From assembly GCA_907164885.2 (NCBI GenBank), contig OU015493.1, forward strand, positions 118,059,693 to 118,123,692: a stretch of DNA of 64,000 nucleotides, in the 5' to 3' direction. The position numbers were made by a program, and so were the translations under genes. The notes beneath the pieces were generated by a model. It had not been told where the DNA came from, ran no database searches, and saw nothing but the letters and a program-made list of their open reading frames with translations. Shown here one piece after another: positions 14,173 to 25,560 of this stretch. Numbering within the stretch: position 1 is the first letter of the stretch; every line of letters begins with the position of its first letter. This DNA is from Dolomedes plantarius (Eukaryota > Arthropoda > Arachnida > Araneae > Dolomedidae).

Positions 14173-14823
14173 TGTCACATCGTGGACATCGACACTCCTC
14201 TTGTGGAATTGATGAGTTTTCCACATGTGTTGTAGGCACATCAAAAGAAACTCTAATGTGCAAAAGTCGCCAAATAACCTTTCTTTTCTTCTTCCCGCAG
14301 TCAGCACGTATGTTGCCGATCAGCGGCGGCATCCATTGAGATAACAATGAAGTATATCCCGGGCCCAAATGGATTTCAGGTTTCCTTGAAAGGGTCGGCA
14401 CGAGCGGAAGTGACCCCCATCGGCCCGGAAGTCAAGGCTGTTCCAGCAGTTTGTGGAGTCTTCTGGATTCTTCTAGAAAATTGAAAAAAAGGATAAAAGG
14501 ACTCCCCTTCTTTGTCTGGGGGACTTTTTTAGCTCATCGACTTGTTAGACCGACAGCGCTGGAGTGCGCCGGGTCTTGTGACGGCGGAGAGCCTATTAAT
14601 CTCTTGAGAGATTGCACGGGTTTGCTCTGATCAGAGACCGTGGATAAAGATATTTGGCTTGTGTTAGCCAGGGAAATTTTTGTAATAAATTATTTTTGTA
14701 AATAGTAAGGTTTAATAAAACCTTTTGTATAGTTGTAAACAAGTTTCCTTCTCGAATTATTCCGTTTCGTGTTTTAACTTGTTTCACCAAGTTGGTTATT
14801 GATCGCTATGGGCCACGTCTTCA
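14173..14823 (+). repeat. 5' LTR
   Basis: By eye it differs from the 3' LTR by about six substitutions and one single-base indel in an A-run (roughly 99% identity), which implies a fairly recent insertion. It may extend to 14825 (cttcata). Confidence 0.9.
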
Positions 14824-14827
14824 TAGC

Positions 14828-14845
14828 TGGTGGCAGTTCCGGTGT
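14828..14845 (+). promoter_or_regulatory. Candidate primer-binding site
   Basis: TGGTGGCAGTTCCGGTGT lies 2-4 nt after the 5' LTR and starts with TGG, as expected for pairing with the CCA end of a tRNA. I did not identify the tRNA. Confidence 0.5.
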
Positions 14846-15229
14846 GATTATTCCGGAGTAAATCGGAATTCGAGTCCACGAAGGACGGTGCGTCTGCAGT
14901 TCCAGAGGATCGAGAAGTGGAGTCTTCACTGATCGGGGAGCAGCACGGAGACTAGGATAGAAGCAAGACCGAGCAGCCTAAAAAGAGGACACCTTGGAGA
15001 GAAAGTCAATCAGCGGGTCGAGCTGGATGCAACGAATAAGAAGGCGAGTCCATTCGAAAATCTTTTTAGAGAGGTCTGAGTTTAAGTCGCCAGGCGCGTG
15101 AAATAAAAATTAGTTTGGGAAAACTAAAAATCCCTTAGGGGAAGATAGAATTTTGATTAGTGGTAATCAAGGTATGTGTGAGTAATCCATACGGAATCTC
15201 ATAGCACGTTTGTGCAGGAGAAAAACGGT

Positions 15230-15435
15230 ATGCATGTTCTAGTGTAATATATGTTCTAGTATGATATATGTTCTAGAGGGATACATGTTCTAGTGTAATA
15301 TATGTTCTAGTGTGATATATGTTCTAGAGGGATACATGTTCTAGTGTGATATATGTTCTAGTGTGATATATGTTCTAGTGTGATACATGTTCTAGTGTGA
15401 CATACGTTATAGTGTGACATACGTTATAGTGTGAT
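15230..15435. repeat. 17-bp minisatellite in LTR element leader
   Basis: About twelve tandem copies of a 17-bp unit close to gtgtgatatatgttcta, with variants such as agagggatacatgttct. Located in the long untranslated leader upstream of gag. Confidence 0.93.
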
Positions 15436-15879
15436 TTTGGTGCTATATTTTAGACGTATTGGTAGAAGGTGATATATGCCTAATTTTTTAAAGTGCTAGG
15501 ATATTGTATATGTGTAGCTAGTGTATTCTAGACCGGGAAAGTTGTGTTACGGTACAAGGGGTAACCGATAGGGTAATACAAAAAAATGGGGAATATTATA
15601 ATACAAGGTGTATTATTATATTAATATCTGTTTTAAATTGGAGCAGTTGGCTCAGGGTACTTGAGATTTTAACTTGAAATTTAATATTTTGCTGTTTGTT
15701 TTGTACATTAATATTAAGTTTGGTTTAAAGTTAATACGGAGTGTATTTTCTTTGTATGTTAATATCTTTTTGGAAATGTGATATAATACAGAGTGTACTT
15801 TTTGTGTGCTGATATCATTGTATCTGTTTAGAAATTGTGTTTTCTGTGAAAAGAATGTTTAATATTTTAGTTTAAAAAA

Positions 15880-16716
15880 ATGGAAGCTTATCTGGGTAGA
15901 CAAACCAAAGATATTCTGCTTACATTGGCAGATGATCTCGCCCTAAATGTATCAGAATCAGAAGGAAAGTGTCAGATTATTAAGAGCATTGTGGAAGCGC
16001 CAAATTGCGCCGAGGGCACAGTTAGAGCATGTTTAGAATGCATTTTGGAAGAGGCTAAATTAGAACAGGAGGATAAACTGTAAAAGGCTAAATTAGAACA
16101 GGAGGATAAACTGGAAAAGGCTAAATTAGAACAGGAGGATAAACTGGAAAAGGCTAGAAGGGAAGAGGAGTTTAAGCAGATGGATAGGGCTCAGGAATTA
16201 GAATGGATAAGATGGAGAGATCGTCTAGACGCTAGTCAGAAAGCCTTAATTGATAATATTTTCGAGGTTTTCGAGTCGAATAAAGAATTCTTTGTGAGAC
16301 ACGATAAAGGAATGCTTGAGAAGTTAGAATATGACCTCAATTGCGAAGCGAATTATAGTTTATATCCATCAATTAGAATTATCAAAGCGAAGGAATTGGA
16401 GTACCTGAGAGAAAAATTACAGGCTGTAAATTCCTACAGAGAAAGTAGAGAATTGACAAGGAAAGCTGGGAATTTCGAAAGGGCGAACTTTTCCGTTTGC
16501 GACAACAAAGGGGACCTTGCAGTTAGTTTGCCTGAGAGTAACTCCGAAACCGGAAACCTTAATAGTTCAAGATCCACTTTGCCCCAGAGCATAGAAAGAT
16601 TTTCGCTCGCTCATTTGCAAGAGGGGAAAACTGGATGGTTGTGTCCAGAGAAGGGGGGAAAACGAGGTTCAGATAATGACCACGGGCTATTATGCGGAGA
16701 CAGGGGACGCGAGTGA
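15880..16716 (+). pseudogene. gag-like gene of LTR element, one in-frame stop
   Basis: It starts at an ATG at 15880 (frame MEAYLGRQTKDILLTLADDL) and runs to a stop at 16714-16716, interrupted only by TAA at 16081-16083. The N-terminal part resembles the short SAP-like start of spider/arthropod Gypsy-type gag proteins. A charged coiled coil follows, made of an 11-residue unit (AKLEQEDKLEK), and then a helical region with YLREKLQAVNSYRESRE. The stop replaces GAA present at the same place in sister repeats, so it is a single-base change. No CCHC zinc knuckle is seen. The capsid-like role is inferred from position and composition. Confidence 0.7.
16051..16155 (+). repeat. 33-bp tandem repeat within gag coiled coil
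   Basis: Three near-identical 33-bp units, each encoding 11 residues. The end of the first unit carries taa where the others have gaa. Confidence 0.95.
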
Positions 16717-17545
16717 GGTAAATATCAACGACCATTATGTTGAGTCCAGAGATAAGACTTTGTTATCTGTAGGAGGCGTTCCGTGCAAATTTCGCGGGAA
16801 AATTGAAAGCAGTAAAGAGAAGGATTTCCCGACTCGTGCCTTAAAGAATAGGTACTCTGGAAAAAAGGGATTTCTACTGAGGAGTCCGAAACGACTCACG
16901 GGTACACCGGGAAAGTTACGGAGCCGAATGGTGAGCCCTTGTAGTGGGAGAAATTTAAAGTTTGCGGAGAATAGCTGCGGAAGGGATAAACTGCGAAATT
17001 ATCCTATTGTTTTACGGAGGTACCTATTGGATTACGGAGAATGGGGAATTTGGATGAGGAGACGGACGCGACGTAGGGCCCTAGGAAAGAAATGGGTTAT
17101 GCCTCCGGGAAAATTGCGAAACCGATTAATGGTCCCTGGTAATAGGAGAAATTTAAATTTTGGTCAGTTTTCGCTAACTCCTATAAAATGGGAAAAAATC
17201 TGGCAGTTTGGTCTGGTTAAAATGAATGGAATTTCGGATTATCAGGCACCAAAAGGGAAAAAATTTAAGAGGAAATTTAGGGGAAGAAAGTATCCCGTTA
17301 AATTCAAAATAAAAATGGGTAAGAAATACTCGGGAAGGCAACCTAGAAATTTCGGAAGACTGAGACAAAACCGAAAATTGAAAATTTTCGCGAGGGCGAA
17401 GATTATTAGGCAGGTTGATTTTAGGAGGCCGAATGAAAGGGTTTCCATGAAAATACAGCGTAAGCGAGATGCTTCGAGGAGGATTAATTCCAAAATTAAA
17501 GGAATAAAATTGTGGGAAAATCTAAATTCTCTGATGAGATTTTGA
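16676..17545 (+). CDS. Second frame of LTR element: very basic 289-codon ORF
   Basis: It overlaps the end of gag in the +1 frame and runs open for 289 codons. It is extremely rich in Arg and Lys, has no reverse transcriptase, protease or integrase motifs and few cysteines. Residues about 78-98 (PGKLRSRMVSPCSGRNLKFA) resemble residues 144-164 (PGKLRNRLMVPGNRRNLNFG), an internal duplication about 198 bp apart. It could be a nucleocapsid-like RNA-binding protein made by frameshifting. It could equally be a purine-rich degenerate repeat that is open by chance. Unrecognised. Confidence 0.35.
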   Translation: MTTGYYAETGDASEVNINDHYVESRDKTLLSVGGVPCKFRGKIESSKEKDFPTRALKNRYSGKKGFLLRSPKRLTGTPGKLRSRMVSPCSGRNLKFAENSCGRDKLRNYPIVLRRYLLDYGEWGIWMRRRTRRRALGKKWVMPPGKLRNRLMVPGNRRNLNFGQFSLTPIKWEKIWQFGLVKMNGISDYQAPKGKKFKRKFRGRKYPVKFKIKMGKKYSGRQPRNFGRLRQNRKLKIFARAKIIRQVDFRRPNERVSMKIQRKRDASRRINSKIKGIKLWENLNSLMRF

Positions 17546-17583
17546 GGGTATTTACTTAACTTAAGGAATGTATTTTAATAACT

Positions 17584-17935
17584 GTTGATGAAATGTATTA
17601 AATTTGGTCTGGTTGTAATTGCATAATTTAGAAAATTAAGGTTATTAAATTATGTTGATGAAATGTATTAAATTTGTTATGGTTGTAATTGCATAACTTA
17701 GAAAATTAAGGTTATTAAATTATAGTGATGAAATGTATTAAATTGGTTGTGAGTGTGAATACCTAGTTAAGAATTGAAAGTGTTCTATTGTAATGAAATG
17801 TATTACGTTAGGTATAATGGTAAATTCGTAACCTAAAAATTGAATGTATTAAATTGTAATAAGGTGTATTACGTTAGGTATGATGGTAAATTCGTAACCT
17901 AAGAATGGAGGAAATTAATCCATTGTGATGAAATC
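17584..17935. repeat. 66-70-bp tandem repeats downstream of ORFs in LTR element
   Basis: Five units start at about 17584, 17654, 17724, 17790 and 17856, with a partial sixth at 17925. Each begins close to gttgatgaaatgtatta. The first three are about 70 bp and strongly alike; the later ones are about 66 bp and share gtaaattcgtaaccta. Confidence 0.9.
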
Positions 17936-18749
17936 TTAGTAATTAATTTTTAATTTGTTTGTGCATCCAATTGTGTTTGTAAGTGGACCAATTAGTTTTG
18001 ATTATTTGATTATGGAAATTATTTAAAGATTTGTATTGCGTTTCACAGTGAAAATTAGTTAAGTTTTTTTTATTTGTTAGTATTTTAGGTCTAATAGTAT
18101 GATTGTTTCTGTTCCGTGAATGGAAAGTGAGGCGGTTTTGCCTATTGTCATGTTTGGTTCAGGTTGAACGGATAAAGGAAAGTCCAAATGAATTGTGTAA
18201 ATTCTAGTGGTTGAGTCAGTTGTGAACCAACAACTAAATGGAAAATTTAAGAAAACTGTGAGTCGTTTGACGAGCAGGTTGTAAGTTATCATTGTGTTGA
18301 ATTTTTAGGGTGAAGTTTTAAGTACTATTGTTAAAGGTGCCAAGTTGTAAACTGATTATGTGTAAAATGATTGGAATTTTTAGCATGTCAATAAGTGTAA
18401 AGTGACTGTATGTTTTTATATAAGTATGGTAGCGGTGTTTTAATCTCATGTTTTAAGAAGTTGTGAGTAGAAGTTATTTCAGTGTATAATTGTGTTTATT
18501 CTTTTTGTAACCGCTATAAAATGTTTCTGATGTGTCAACATAATGTGTAGAGACGAAGGTTTGACTGGTAGGTTCTCGAACTGAGTACTAAGAAGGGGTT
18601 GGTGTTAGAGTTTCGAGTGCGCGGTAGGTCTGGTATTAAGCCATTAAGATAGGGCTCAAATAAGCCATTGTGTGAAAGACCTCTCCGAAGGATTACCTCG
18701 TTTGGACGTACACCTGTGACTTTAGTCTTTTTAAAATATAAAAAGACTT

Positions 18750-18764
18750 GATGGGGGGAGGAGC
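18750..18764 (+). promoter_or_regulatory. Polypurine tract
   Basis: gatggggggaggagc sits directly against the 3' LTR start at 18765, the expected place for plus-strand priming. Confidence 0.8.
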
Positions 18765-19416
18765 TGTCACATGGTGGACATCGACACTCCTCTTGTGGAA
18801 TTGATGAGTTTTCCACATGTGTTGTAGGCACATCAAAAGAAACTCTAATGTGCAAAAGTCGCCAAATGACCTTTCTTTTCTTCTTCCCGCAGTCAGCACG
18901 TATGTTGCCGATCAGCGGCGGCATCCATTGAGATAATAATGAAGTATGTCCCGGGCCCAAATGGATTTCAGGTTTCCTTGAAAGGGTCGGCACGAGCGGA
19001 AGTGACCCCCATCGGCCCGGAAGTCAAGGCTGTTCCAGCAATTTGTGGAGTCTTCTGGATTCTTCTAGAAAATTGAAAAAAAAGGATAAAAGGACTCCCC
19101 TTCTTTGTCTGGGGGACTTTTTTAGCTCATCGACTTGTTAGACCGACAGCGCTGGAGTGCGCCGGGTCTTGTGACGGCGGAAAGCCTATTAATCTCTTGA
19201 GAGATTGCACGGGTTTGCTCTGATCAGAGACCGTGGATAAAGATATTTGGCTTGTGTTAGCCAGGGAAATTTTTGTAATAAATTATTTTTGTAAATAGTA
19301 AGGTTTAATAAAACCTTTTGTATAGTTGTAAACAAGTTTCCTTCTCGAATTATTCCGTTTCGTGTTTTAACTTGTTTCACCAAGTTGGTTATTGATCGCT
19401 ATGGGCCACGTCTTCA
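18765..19416 (+). repeat. 3' LTR
   Basis: Copy of 14173-14823; followed at once by a short TA array (19417-19439). Confidence 0.9.
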
Positions 19417-19440
19417 TAATATATATATATATATATATAC

Positions 19441-20362
19441 ACACAAGGGATCCCTGATTAACAAAAGGTGGAGAACTATATATTAGTGTTGAGAGATACT
19501 AAAACAGAAACCAAAAACTACTATTAACGTCTTACAGTAGATTATTTTAGCGGCTTATAACATCCTATCGGTTTTATTTTTGGAAAGTGTTCATTCCGAG
19601 TTGAATATCGCCAGCCATGCTTATTGACCTAATTCTTGTCAACATTAAACATTTGGGAAATGCATTTGTAGTGATTAAAACTCAAAGATTTCACTTTCAA
19701 GGATATTTCGCTTGACTAATTGGATCTACAGTGTTTTTTTTAAATCCATCTTTTCGGATGTATGAGTTTTTATAGTAAACGTTGAGTAGGTTGGTTGTAA
19801 GATTGAATATGTCCTTCATTTCCAAATGGGATCTAAAATGCCAGCTAAAGTCCTGTTAATGTGGAATAATACACAAAACACATTATTCTCTACAATAAAA
19901 GGCTTTATTATAAGTTTTTTATTTAGTCGCACAGTAAAAAAAAGTTATTTTTTATTCAATTTTGTTTAACAAAGCCTGCTCTAAACTTGCGCAATTTTTA
20001 CAATTAAGGTTTAGCAATCCATTTGCATGAATTTCTAAGCGTGCAAAACTGGAAACAGTTTAGGGAAAATTAGCCGACATTTATTTATTTTTATTTTAAG
20101 TCATTTTGAAACTTCAAATCCTGTTGAGATATAACTTTAACGTAAAATGGTAAATCATTATTCTTATTATGTAATGCCTTACAGTATTTTTTGTTTCGAA
20201 CATGTTTTCATTATATTCACTTCCAAATACTTTTTTTTTCACTACGTTTCGCAAAATCTTGAGCAATTCTTACGCAAAGAACGTAAGAAAAAAAGGATCT
20301 CAGATTGCGAATTCGCGCTTTCAACGCAGCTGAATGGCGAATAATTTGCGAGAGGAGGCGAG
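19441..20362. other. Interval without recognised features
   Basis: AT-rich, poly-T tracts, no coding or repeat ends recognised. Confidence 0.45.
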
Positions 20363-21026
20363 TTAGTCCAGTCAAATCGCCACCGGAGGTGACTGTTTCA
20401 GGAAATAAAAAAAATATATAGAAGTATTTTTTTCACTCGCTCTAGATGTTTTTAGGGGTGCTGAATCCGAATTTCAACTTTGCCCCTTCCCACGGATATG
20501 GCTTCACAATGAAAATCGCAAAAAAACCTCAAAATGTTCGACCTTTTTTCAGTTTTTTGCCAAAAAGTCATAAAACTTTGAACTTTTTGAGGTAGACTCA
20601 AACATACAAAATAAAGTACATTAAATTTCCCACAAAAAGCACCCCTCAATTTTATTTTTTGGTTGAACGGTTTGGCCACTAGAGCGCGCTGAAAAAAAGG
20701 CCAAAATTTCCTACTTTGTGGAAAACCCAGTTTTCTCCTTAGTTTTTCGCTTGTACCTCAAAAACTATGCTTGTAATTACAAAAAACTTGGATTCTTCTA
20801 AAACTATATTAAATTCTCTACAAATTTCATACCTTAATGACTTATTTTGGCAAAACCGTGTAGCCGCTAGAACGCGTTGAAATTTATGTCATATTATGCG
20901 AAACCGCTAAGTCAAGAGCCCTTCACCCTAAATTCAGCAGAGACCTATATTACCACTATTTACTTATTAAAAACTATTTATTTGGTCTTTATAATTAATA
21001 ATTAATATAATTACTTATTAATTATA
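20363..21026. repeat. Left TIR of the 6.6-kb Academ-like element
   Basis: Pairs with 26359-27003 over its whole length. Shared blocks include ctagagcgcgctgaa, gttgaacggtttggcc and tttggtctttataattaat. Confidence 0.9.
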
Positions 21027-23605
21027 CATAAATTTAATTAAGTACTAATTATTAATTATCTATCAACTTAACCGTTGTTGTAGAGGTTGGTCTGTGGTTT
21101 TCAAGGGGGAATGTCCTCCTTTGAATTTGGTATGTAGTTAAGACTTATTTCTGGACCGGGTAAGTTCCCTACAGTTATTCCCTATTCATAATAATATCAC
21201 TTCCGGTTCTCCAGACGGTTACTGGCACCATTGACCCTCACATTCGTCTCTTTGTACGGATCTGACACCAGGTGGCCTCCCTTCCCCACTACTGCTTCGT
21301 ACTTCCGTTAGGACCCTCTCATTCAGTTTGCTTCGAATATCCGAGCGTGTTGTGTAAAATATATTAAGCGTCTGTGTTTTTTCAGTAATTAGAATGAGTA
21401 GCTATGTCCGATAAAAATCGTACTATTTGTGATAAAGTGTTGGCAGACGGAACCCCAAAGGCAGTGGTGAAAGAAAAAGGGTTGAAGTCATTCGTTGAAG
21501 CTAGTAAGAGGAGAAAGGATGGTAAGGCCATTTTATTCAAGAGGATATCCTCAATTGAAGTGCATGATAGATGTAGGAAGCAGTATGTGAGAGAAGCATG
21601 GGTTATTGCTGCCAGCAAGAGGGCTGAGGAGGGTAATTATAGTCAGGGTCAAGAACTTCGATCCTGCAAACCCATATTTGATTTAAAAAATAATTGTTTT
21701 TTGTGTGGGATTGAGATACCTTCAAACTATCAAGCGAGAAATGAAAAGTTGACCCCAGTTTCACGCAACCCTGTGTTTGTAGTGAGGAATTTGAATGTGA
21801 GGACGAATGTTTTAAGACTGGCCACACAATGTAATGATGAATATTGTAAAGCCATCATAAACCGTTTACAATTATTTCCAGACTTGGTAGCTACTGATGG
21901 ACAGTACCACTTGTCTTGCATGAAAAACCTACACATTCGTGGCTCCTCCCTAGAAGTCAGTAGGGATCGTGGTCGACCCAAAGATAAAGTAGATAGACAA
22001 TTGCAGGCAGTATTCAATTACCTCGAAAGTAATGATGAAGAGTGCCAATTCACCTCTCTACAAAGCCTTCAAACCTATAGAAAACACAGTTCTGGAAAAG
22101 TGCACATTTGTCATTGATGGTGGGTTTTTATTGCACCGTATAGTGTGGCCAACTGGTGTGAGATTTTCAGGCATTTGTGACAGATATGGTTCATACGTTT
22201 TGTCCAAATACAAGACAAGTGCCCAAATAGTTTTTGATAGTTACTCAGACTGGGAGAAAAGCACGAAATACGTGGAGCGCTTGAAAAGGTCAAACAAAAA
22301 GCATGCCACAGAAATTATATTAACTGACACAATGGTTCCCACTCTATCACAGGAAAAATTTCTCTCATTCAAAAAACAAGAGTCGATTTATAGATATGCT
22401 CATCTTAAAATCTGATGAAGCGAACATTGTCTGCAGCCAAGCACATGAAGATGCAGACAGACTGATAGTAGTCATAGCTATAAGCCTGGCGTCTGAGTGT
22501 GACACAGTGGCTGAAGTGGGAGAGGATATAGACCTTCTTGTCATAATGGTTGGGCTCTGTACTCCTTCCAATGTATACTTCCTGAAGCCAGGAAAAGGAA
22601 GTACATGCAATACCATTTACCACCCGCCAAGTGTGATCGACACATTCGCAGCTGCCCATATCCTTGTTTACACGCCATGAGCGGTTGTGATATGACGTCA
22701 GCTATATATAACTAGGGCAAAATAAAGTGTGTGAAAACGCTGAAGAAGAACCCAGACCTTGGACCTCTCATCAACATATTTAAAGACTCTCAGGCTGATC
22801 TAGAGGCAGCTGTGAGTGGAGGAGAAAAATTTATCCTTGCTCTCTATGGGTCCGGCAAACAAATGACCTCCTTAAACAAATTGCGACATAGACAGTACAT
22901 AACATCTGCGTTTAAGGTGACATCTAACATCGCCATTCTCCTCCCAACAGAGGCTGCAGCACGGCAGCACTCACTGAGGGTCTTCCTCCAAGTTCAGGCG
23001 TGGCTGGGCTTCGTGAAAGATCCTACACAGTTGATAGACTGCAAAGGGCATTGTGAATGTAAGAAGACTGGCCTATATTGCTCCTGGATTTGCCAAAACT
23101 GTGAAGGAAATTGCAGCAATATGGAAAAATATTTCGCTGATGATGACCAGGATTTGAACGAAGTGAACGACACACCTCGGACCCAACACATTTCGAAAGA
23201 ACAAGGTAATTTTCATTGCTGCACACATTTGAAAACTCCACATCTCTAATGCCTATTAATTTAACCCTTTCGCGACGGCAGTTCCGATCACGCGCTTTCC
23301 TCTGAGGCCGGAAGTTTTTCTCGTGAGCGTACCCTCTAGGCCGGCGGACTTTTAAGAGCTAAGCCTAAAGTTACGAAAAATTCCGAAATAGTAACATTTA
23401 CAAACAAATCTATTTATTTAAGCTATATATGGGTTACTTACACATTCTTTTATTATTTTTCCACTAAAAAATTTTTGTTATACAGTTTAAAATATTTTTC
23501 GCTGGGACATAATGTCGAAATCCTACTCTCCCTTTCCACAGTAAGATACTTTCATCAACTGATATATTCCTATCAGGAATATATCCAGAATATGTCAATA
23601 ATATA

Positions 23606-24286
23606 TCAAGAACTCTGAAAGTTTTGAATGATTAAATCTAAAAAAGGTTTAATTTTTTCAATCTTTTTGGCATTAGTAGAAGTGAAATGCAAGTATCGAA
23701 GAATTTCGATGCGTTGGTCCCGACTCATAACCTTACTGAAAAAAGGTTTTGCAATCATTGGATTCGTTGAGTAGTACATCTTAATTTTTGGTTTTTTCAC
23801 GATACCCATTAAAATTGTCAAAGCAAATTAAACAAACATTTCTTCTTTAGTTACAGGCAAAAATACTTCGAGGATAAACTCTGTTCACTTTCCGGATTTA
23901 TGAACCTCTCATACGCATTAATTTGGTTAGTATAATATAATACGCATTAATTTAGTTATTAAATCCATTACAGTTTCATCAAAAAAACATCTGAAATAAT
24001 ACAATTCATTTGATACAGCATCATCGACTTTTATTCCGCATGCCGCTGTGAATGTTAGTAGAGTTAAATCCCTTACGGGAGAAGACCACAAAGAAGTACC
24101 GTCCCGCGATATACTCAGAATAGAAATGTCTGATATATCTTCATAATCACTCTGATCTCCGTGTTCCAAATAAACATATTCACCCGACGAGATTTTTGTA
24201 TCACTGTCACTACTTTCATTTTCAGACACATTTCTTATCAATTCAGAAATTTCGTCTTCTGTTAAATATTTTCTCCTTTTCTCCAT
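23606..24286 (-). pseudogene. piggyBac transposase fragments
   Basis: 24286-23927 encodes an acidic, Ser-rich N-terminus (EDEISELIRNVSENESSDSD) and then a region ending ELYYFRCFFDETVMDLITK, typical of the start of the transposase domain. 23821-23606 has MGIVKKPKIKMYYSTN and SRDQRIEILRYLHFTSTN, matching the conserved MG...P..YW / LR-LHF block. The catalytic aspartate-bearing C-terminal half is missing. Two blocks in different frames; not functional. Confidence 0.85.
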
Positions 24287-24622
24287 ATTAAATCATCAAA
24301 GGAAAGAAATCTCACTGCAACAGAATCTGATTCTGACTCAAAACCCATATACCCAATGCTACAATCCCACCGCAAAAGAAAAATAAACAAAGATATCTCG
24401 TAAACAAAGACCACGTGCAAAGTTAAAATGCCCTACCCGCTGACAGCCAAACGCAATACATCCATTCCTCCGTTTGTTTACATAAAACGATAGACCGCAT
24501 GTGATTCATACTAGTCTTGTTTTCGAATAGAAGGTCCCAACTACGTGTACTCCAAATTTCATAGACATGCGGTGCCATCTTGTGCCCCAAAAATTAACTA
24601 ATAAAACGTTCCGAACTACTGA

Positions 24623-24724
24623 CACGTATAGGTGACGATCGGCCGGAAACGCGGATAGCTGCTGTCACGTATAGGTGACGATCGGCCAGAAACGCGGATA
24701 GCTGCTGTCACGTATACGTGACGT
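24623..24724. repeat. 43-bp subterminal tandem repeat of piggyBac element
   Basis: Units start at 24623, 24666 and 24709 (last partial). The unit starts cacgtataggtgacgatcgg. The last copy has the palindrome cacgtatacgtg. Confidence 0.9.
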
Positions 24725-24858
24725 TCGCCGCGAAAGGGTTAATTAAATTCTCATGCAGCTTCCCTAACACCATCATGTTTCCTTTCATTTTTCAGATGAA
24801 GAGCGCACCCAGCGCATCAGTGAGCCTACAGCCCAAGCAGTGGTTGCAAGTGAAAGAG

Positions 24859-25560
24859 GTATGCAATATTGAATTCGCTGCATTCATACTGTTACGAGTT
24901 AGGGGCCAACTTGGCGTGTTATCGCCAGCGTGCGATGTTTTGGAGTTCGCGTGATTTAAAGCTATGGTTTAGCACGTTCACGCGTCTACCATGGAGTAAA
25001 AAGTAAATTCTGCCCTTGGGTCTATTGTTGGAAAATGGTTTGGTTGAGCGGTGTGGCATCTCGGGTTTTGTTTCCCAGGTGAATAAGAATTTGGAATAAA
25101 AGTTCAGTTTTAAGCGTTGTTCTTGTAGCGTAACAGTTTTTGAACGAACAGTTTTTAGGTGACAGTTTTTGAACAGGTGTTTTATCGTCGGGCTTGACGG
25201 GGACCTTGTTATAAAAGATTTAAAATGTCATATGCTTTTTAATTAATAAGTGTTATATTGTGTTTTAATTAGAATAACTTTGAATTCCTAATTGTCAAGA
25301 AAAATACTTAGGTGCTGGAATTTATCAACTCCCAGCGAAGATTTGTAGTATTATTTTATTTACTGCTGCAAGTAATAAAAGAACTGTTTATAAAATCTCT
25401 GTTTTTCATTTGCGGTAACTGGCATATTTATTTCTGTTCTTGAAATTCACTTTTTAAATTATCTTTCCGTACCACGGATTTGGTACAATACTAAAAATAT
25501 GCAACTATTCATTCGATAGTATCATTGCTAATAATGCCGTGTTTCCTTTTCATATTTCAG
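24859..25560 (+). other. Inferred intron 2 of Academ-like gene
   Basis: Donor gag|gtatgc, acceptor catatttcag|aag, phase 1 on both sides. Holds a possible solo LTR at 24890-25135. Confidence 0.6.
24890..25135 (+). mobile_element. Possible solo LTR
   Basis: It starts tgttacg and ends cgtaaca, a perfect 7-bp terminal palindrome, with a poly(A)-signal-like ggaataaaag about 40 bp before the end. No target duplication is visible (catac versus gtttt). Confidence 0.35.

Larger units (their letters stand above)
14173..19416 (+). mobile_element. LTR retrotransposon, nonautonomous (gag-like, no pol)
   Basis: Direct repeats 14173-14823 and 18765-19416 begin TGTCAC and end in CA or CATA. The element lies in a TA microsatellite (TA on both outer sides), so the target duplication cannot be read uniquely. 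A primer-binding-site candidate follows the left LTR and a polypurine tract precedes the right LTR. The 3.9-kb internal part holds a long leader, a gag-like gene, a basic second frame and three tandem-repeat blocks, but no protease, reverse transcriptase, RNase H or integrase motifs. It must rely on enzymes from elsewhere. Gypsy-like affinity is inferred from gag only. Confidence 0.85.
23265..24738 (-). mobile_element. piggyBac-like element with TTAA duplication
   Basis: TTAA at 23261-23264 and 24739-24742 flanks ends ccctttcgcgacggc and gccgcgaaaggg, the CCC...GGG termini and TTAA target typical of piggyBac. Inside are minus-strand transposase remnants. Subterminal 43-bp repeats (24623-24724) contain cacgtataggtgacgatcgg. 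Length is 1,474 bp against roughly 2.5 kb for a full element, so it is internally deleted. Confidence 0.93.
23206..24795 (+). other. Inferred intron 1 of Academ-like gene, carrying a piggyBac
   Basis: Donor ag|gtaatt at 23206 and acceptor tttttcag ending 24795. The reading frame continues in phase across it. Without the piggyBac insert the intron would be only about 110 bp. Confidence 0.65.

Noticed and set aside
14104..14401. Minus-strand ORFs in the LTR, repeated at 18535-18993
   Set aside because: Antisense frames in LTR sequence, present twice only because the LTR is duplicated.
15230..15435. CRISPR-like array
   Set aside because: Head-to-tail 17-bp units without spacers inside a retrotransposon of a eukaryote: a minisatellite.
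24718..24954. 78-codon plus-strand ORF
   Set aside because: Covers inferred exon 2 in another frame and runs through piggyBac end and intron; the spliced frame explains the conserved part better.
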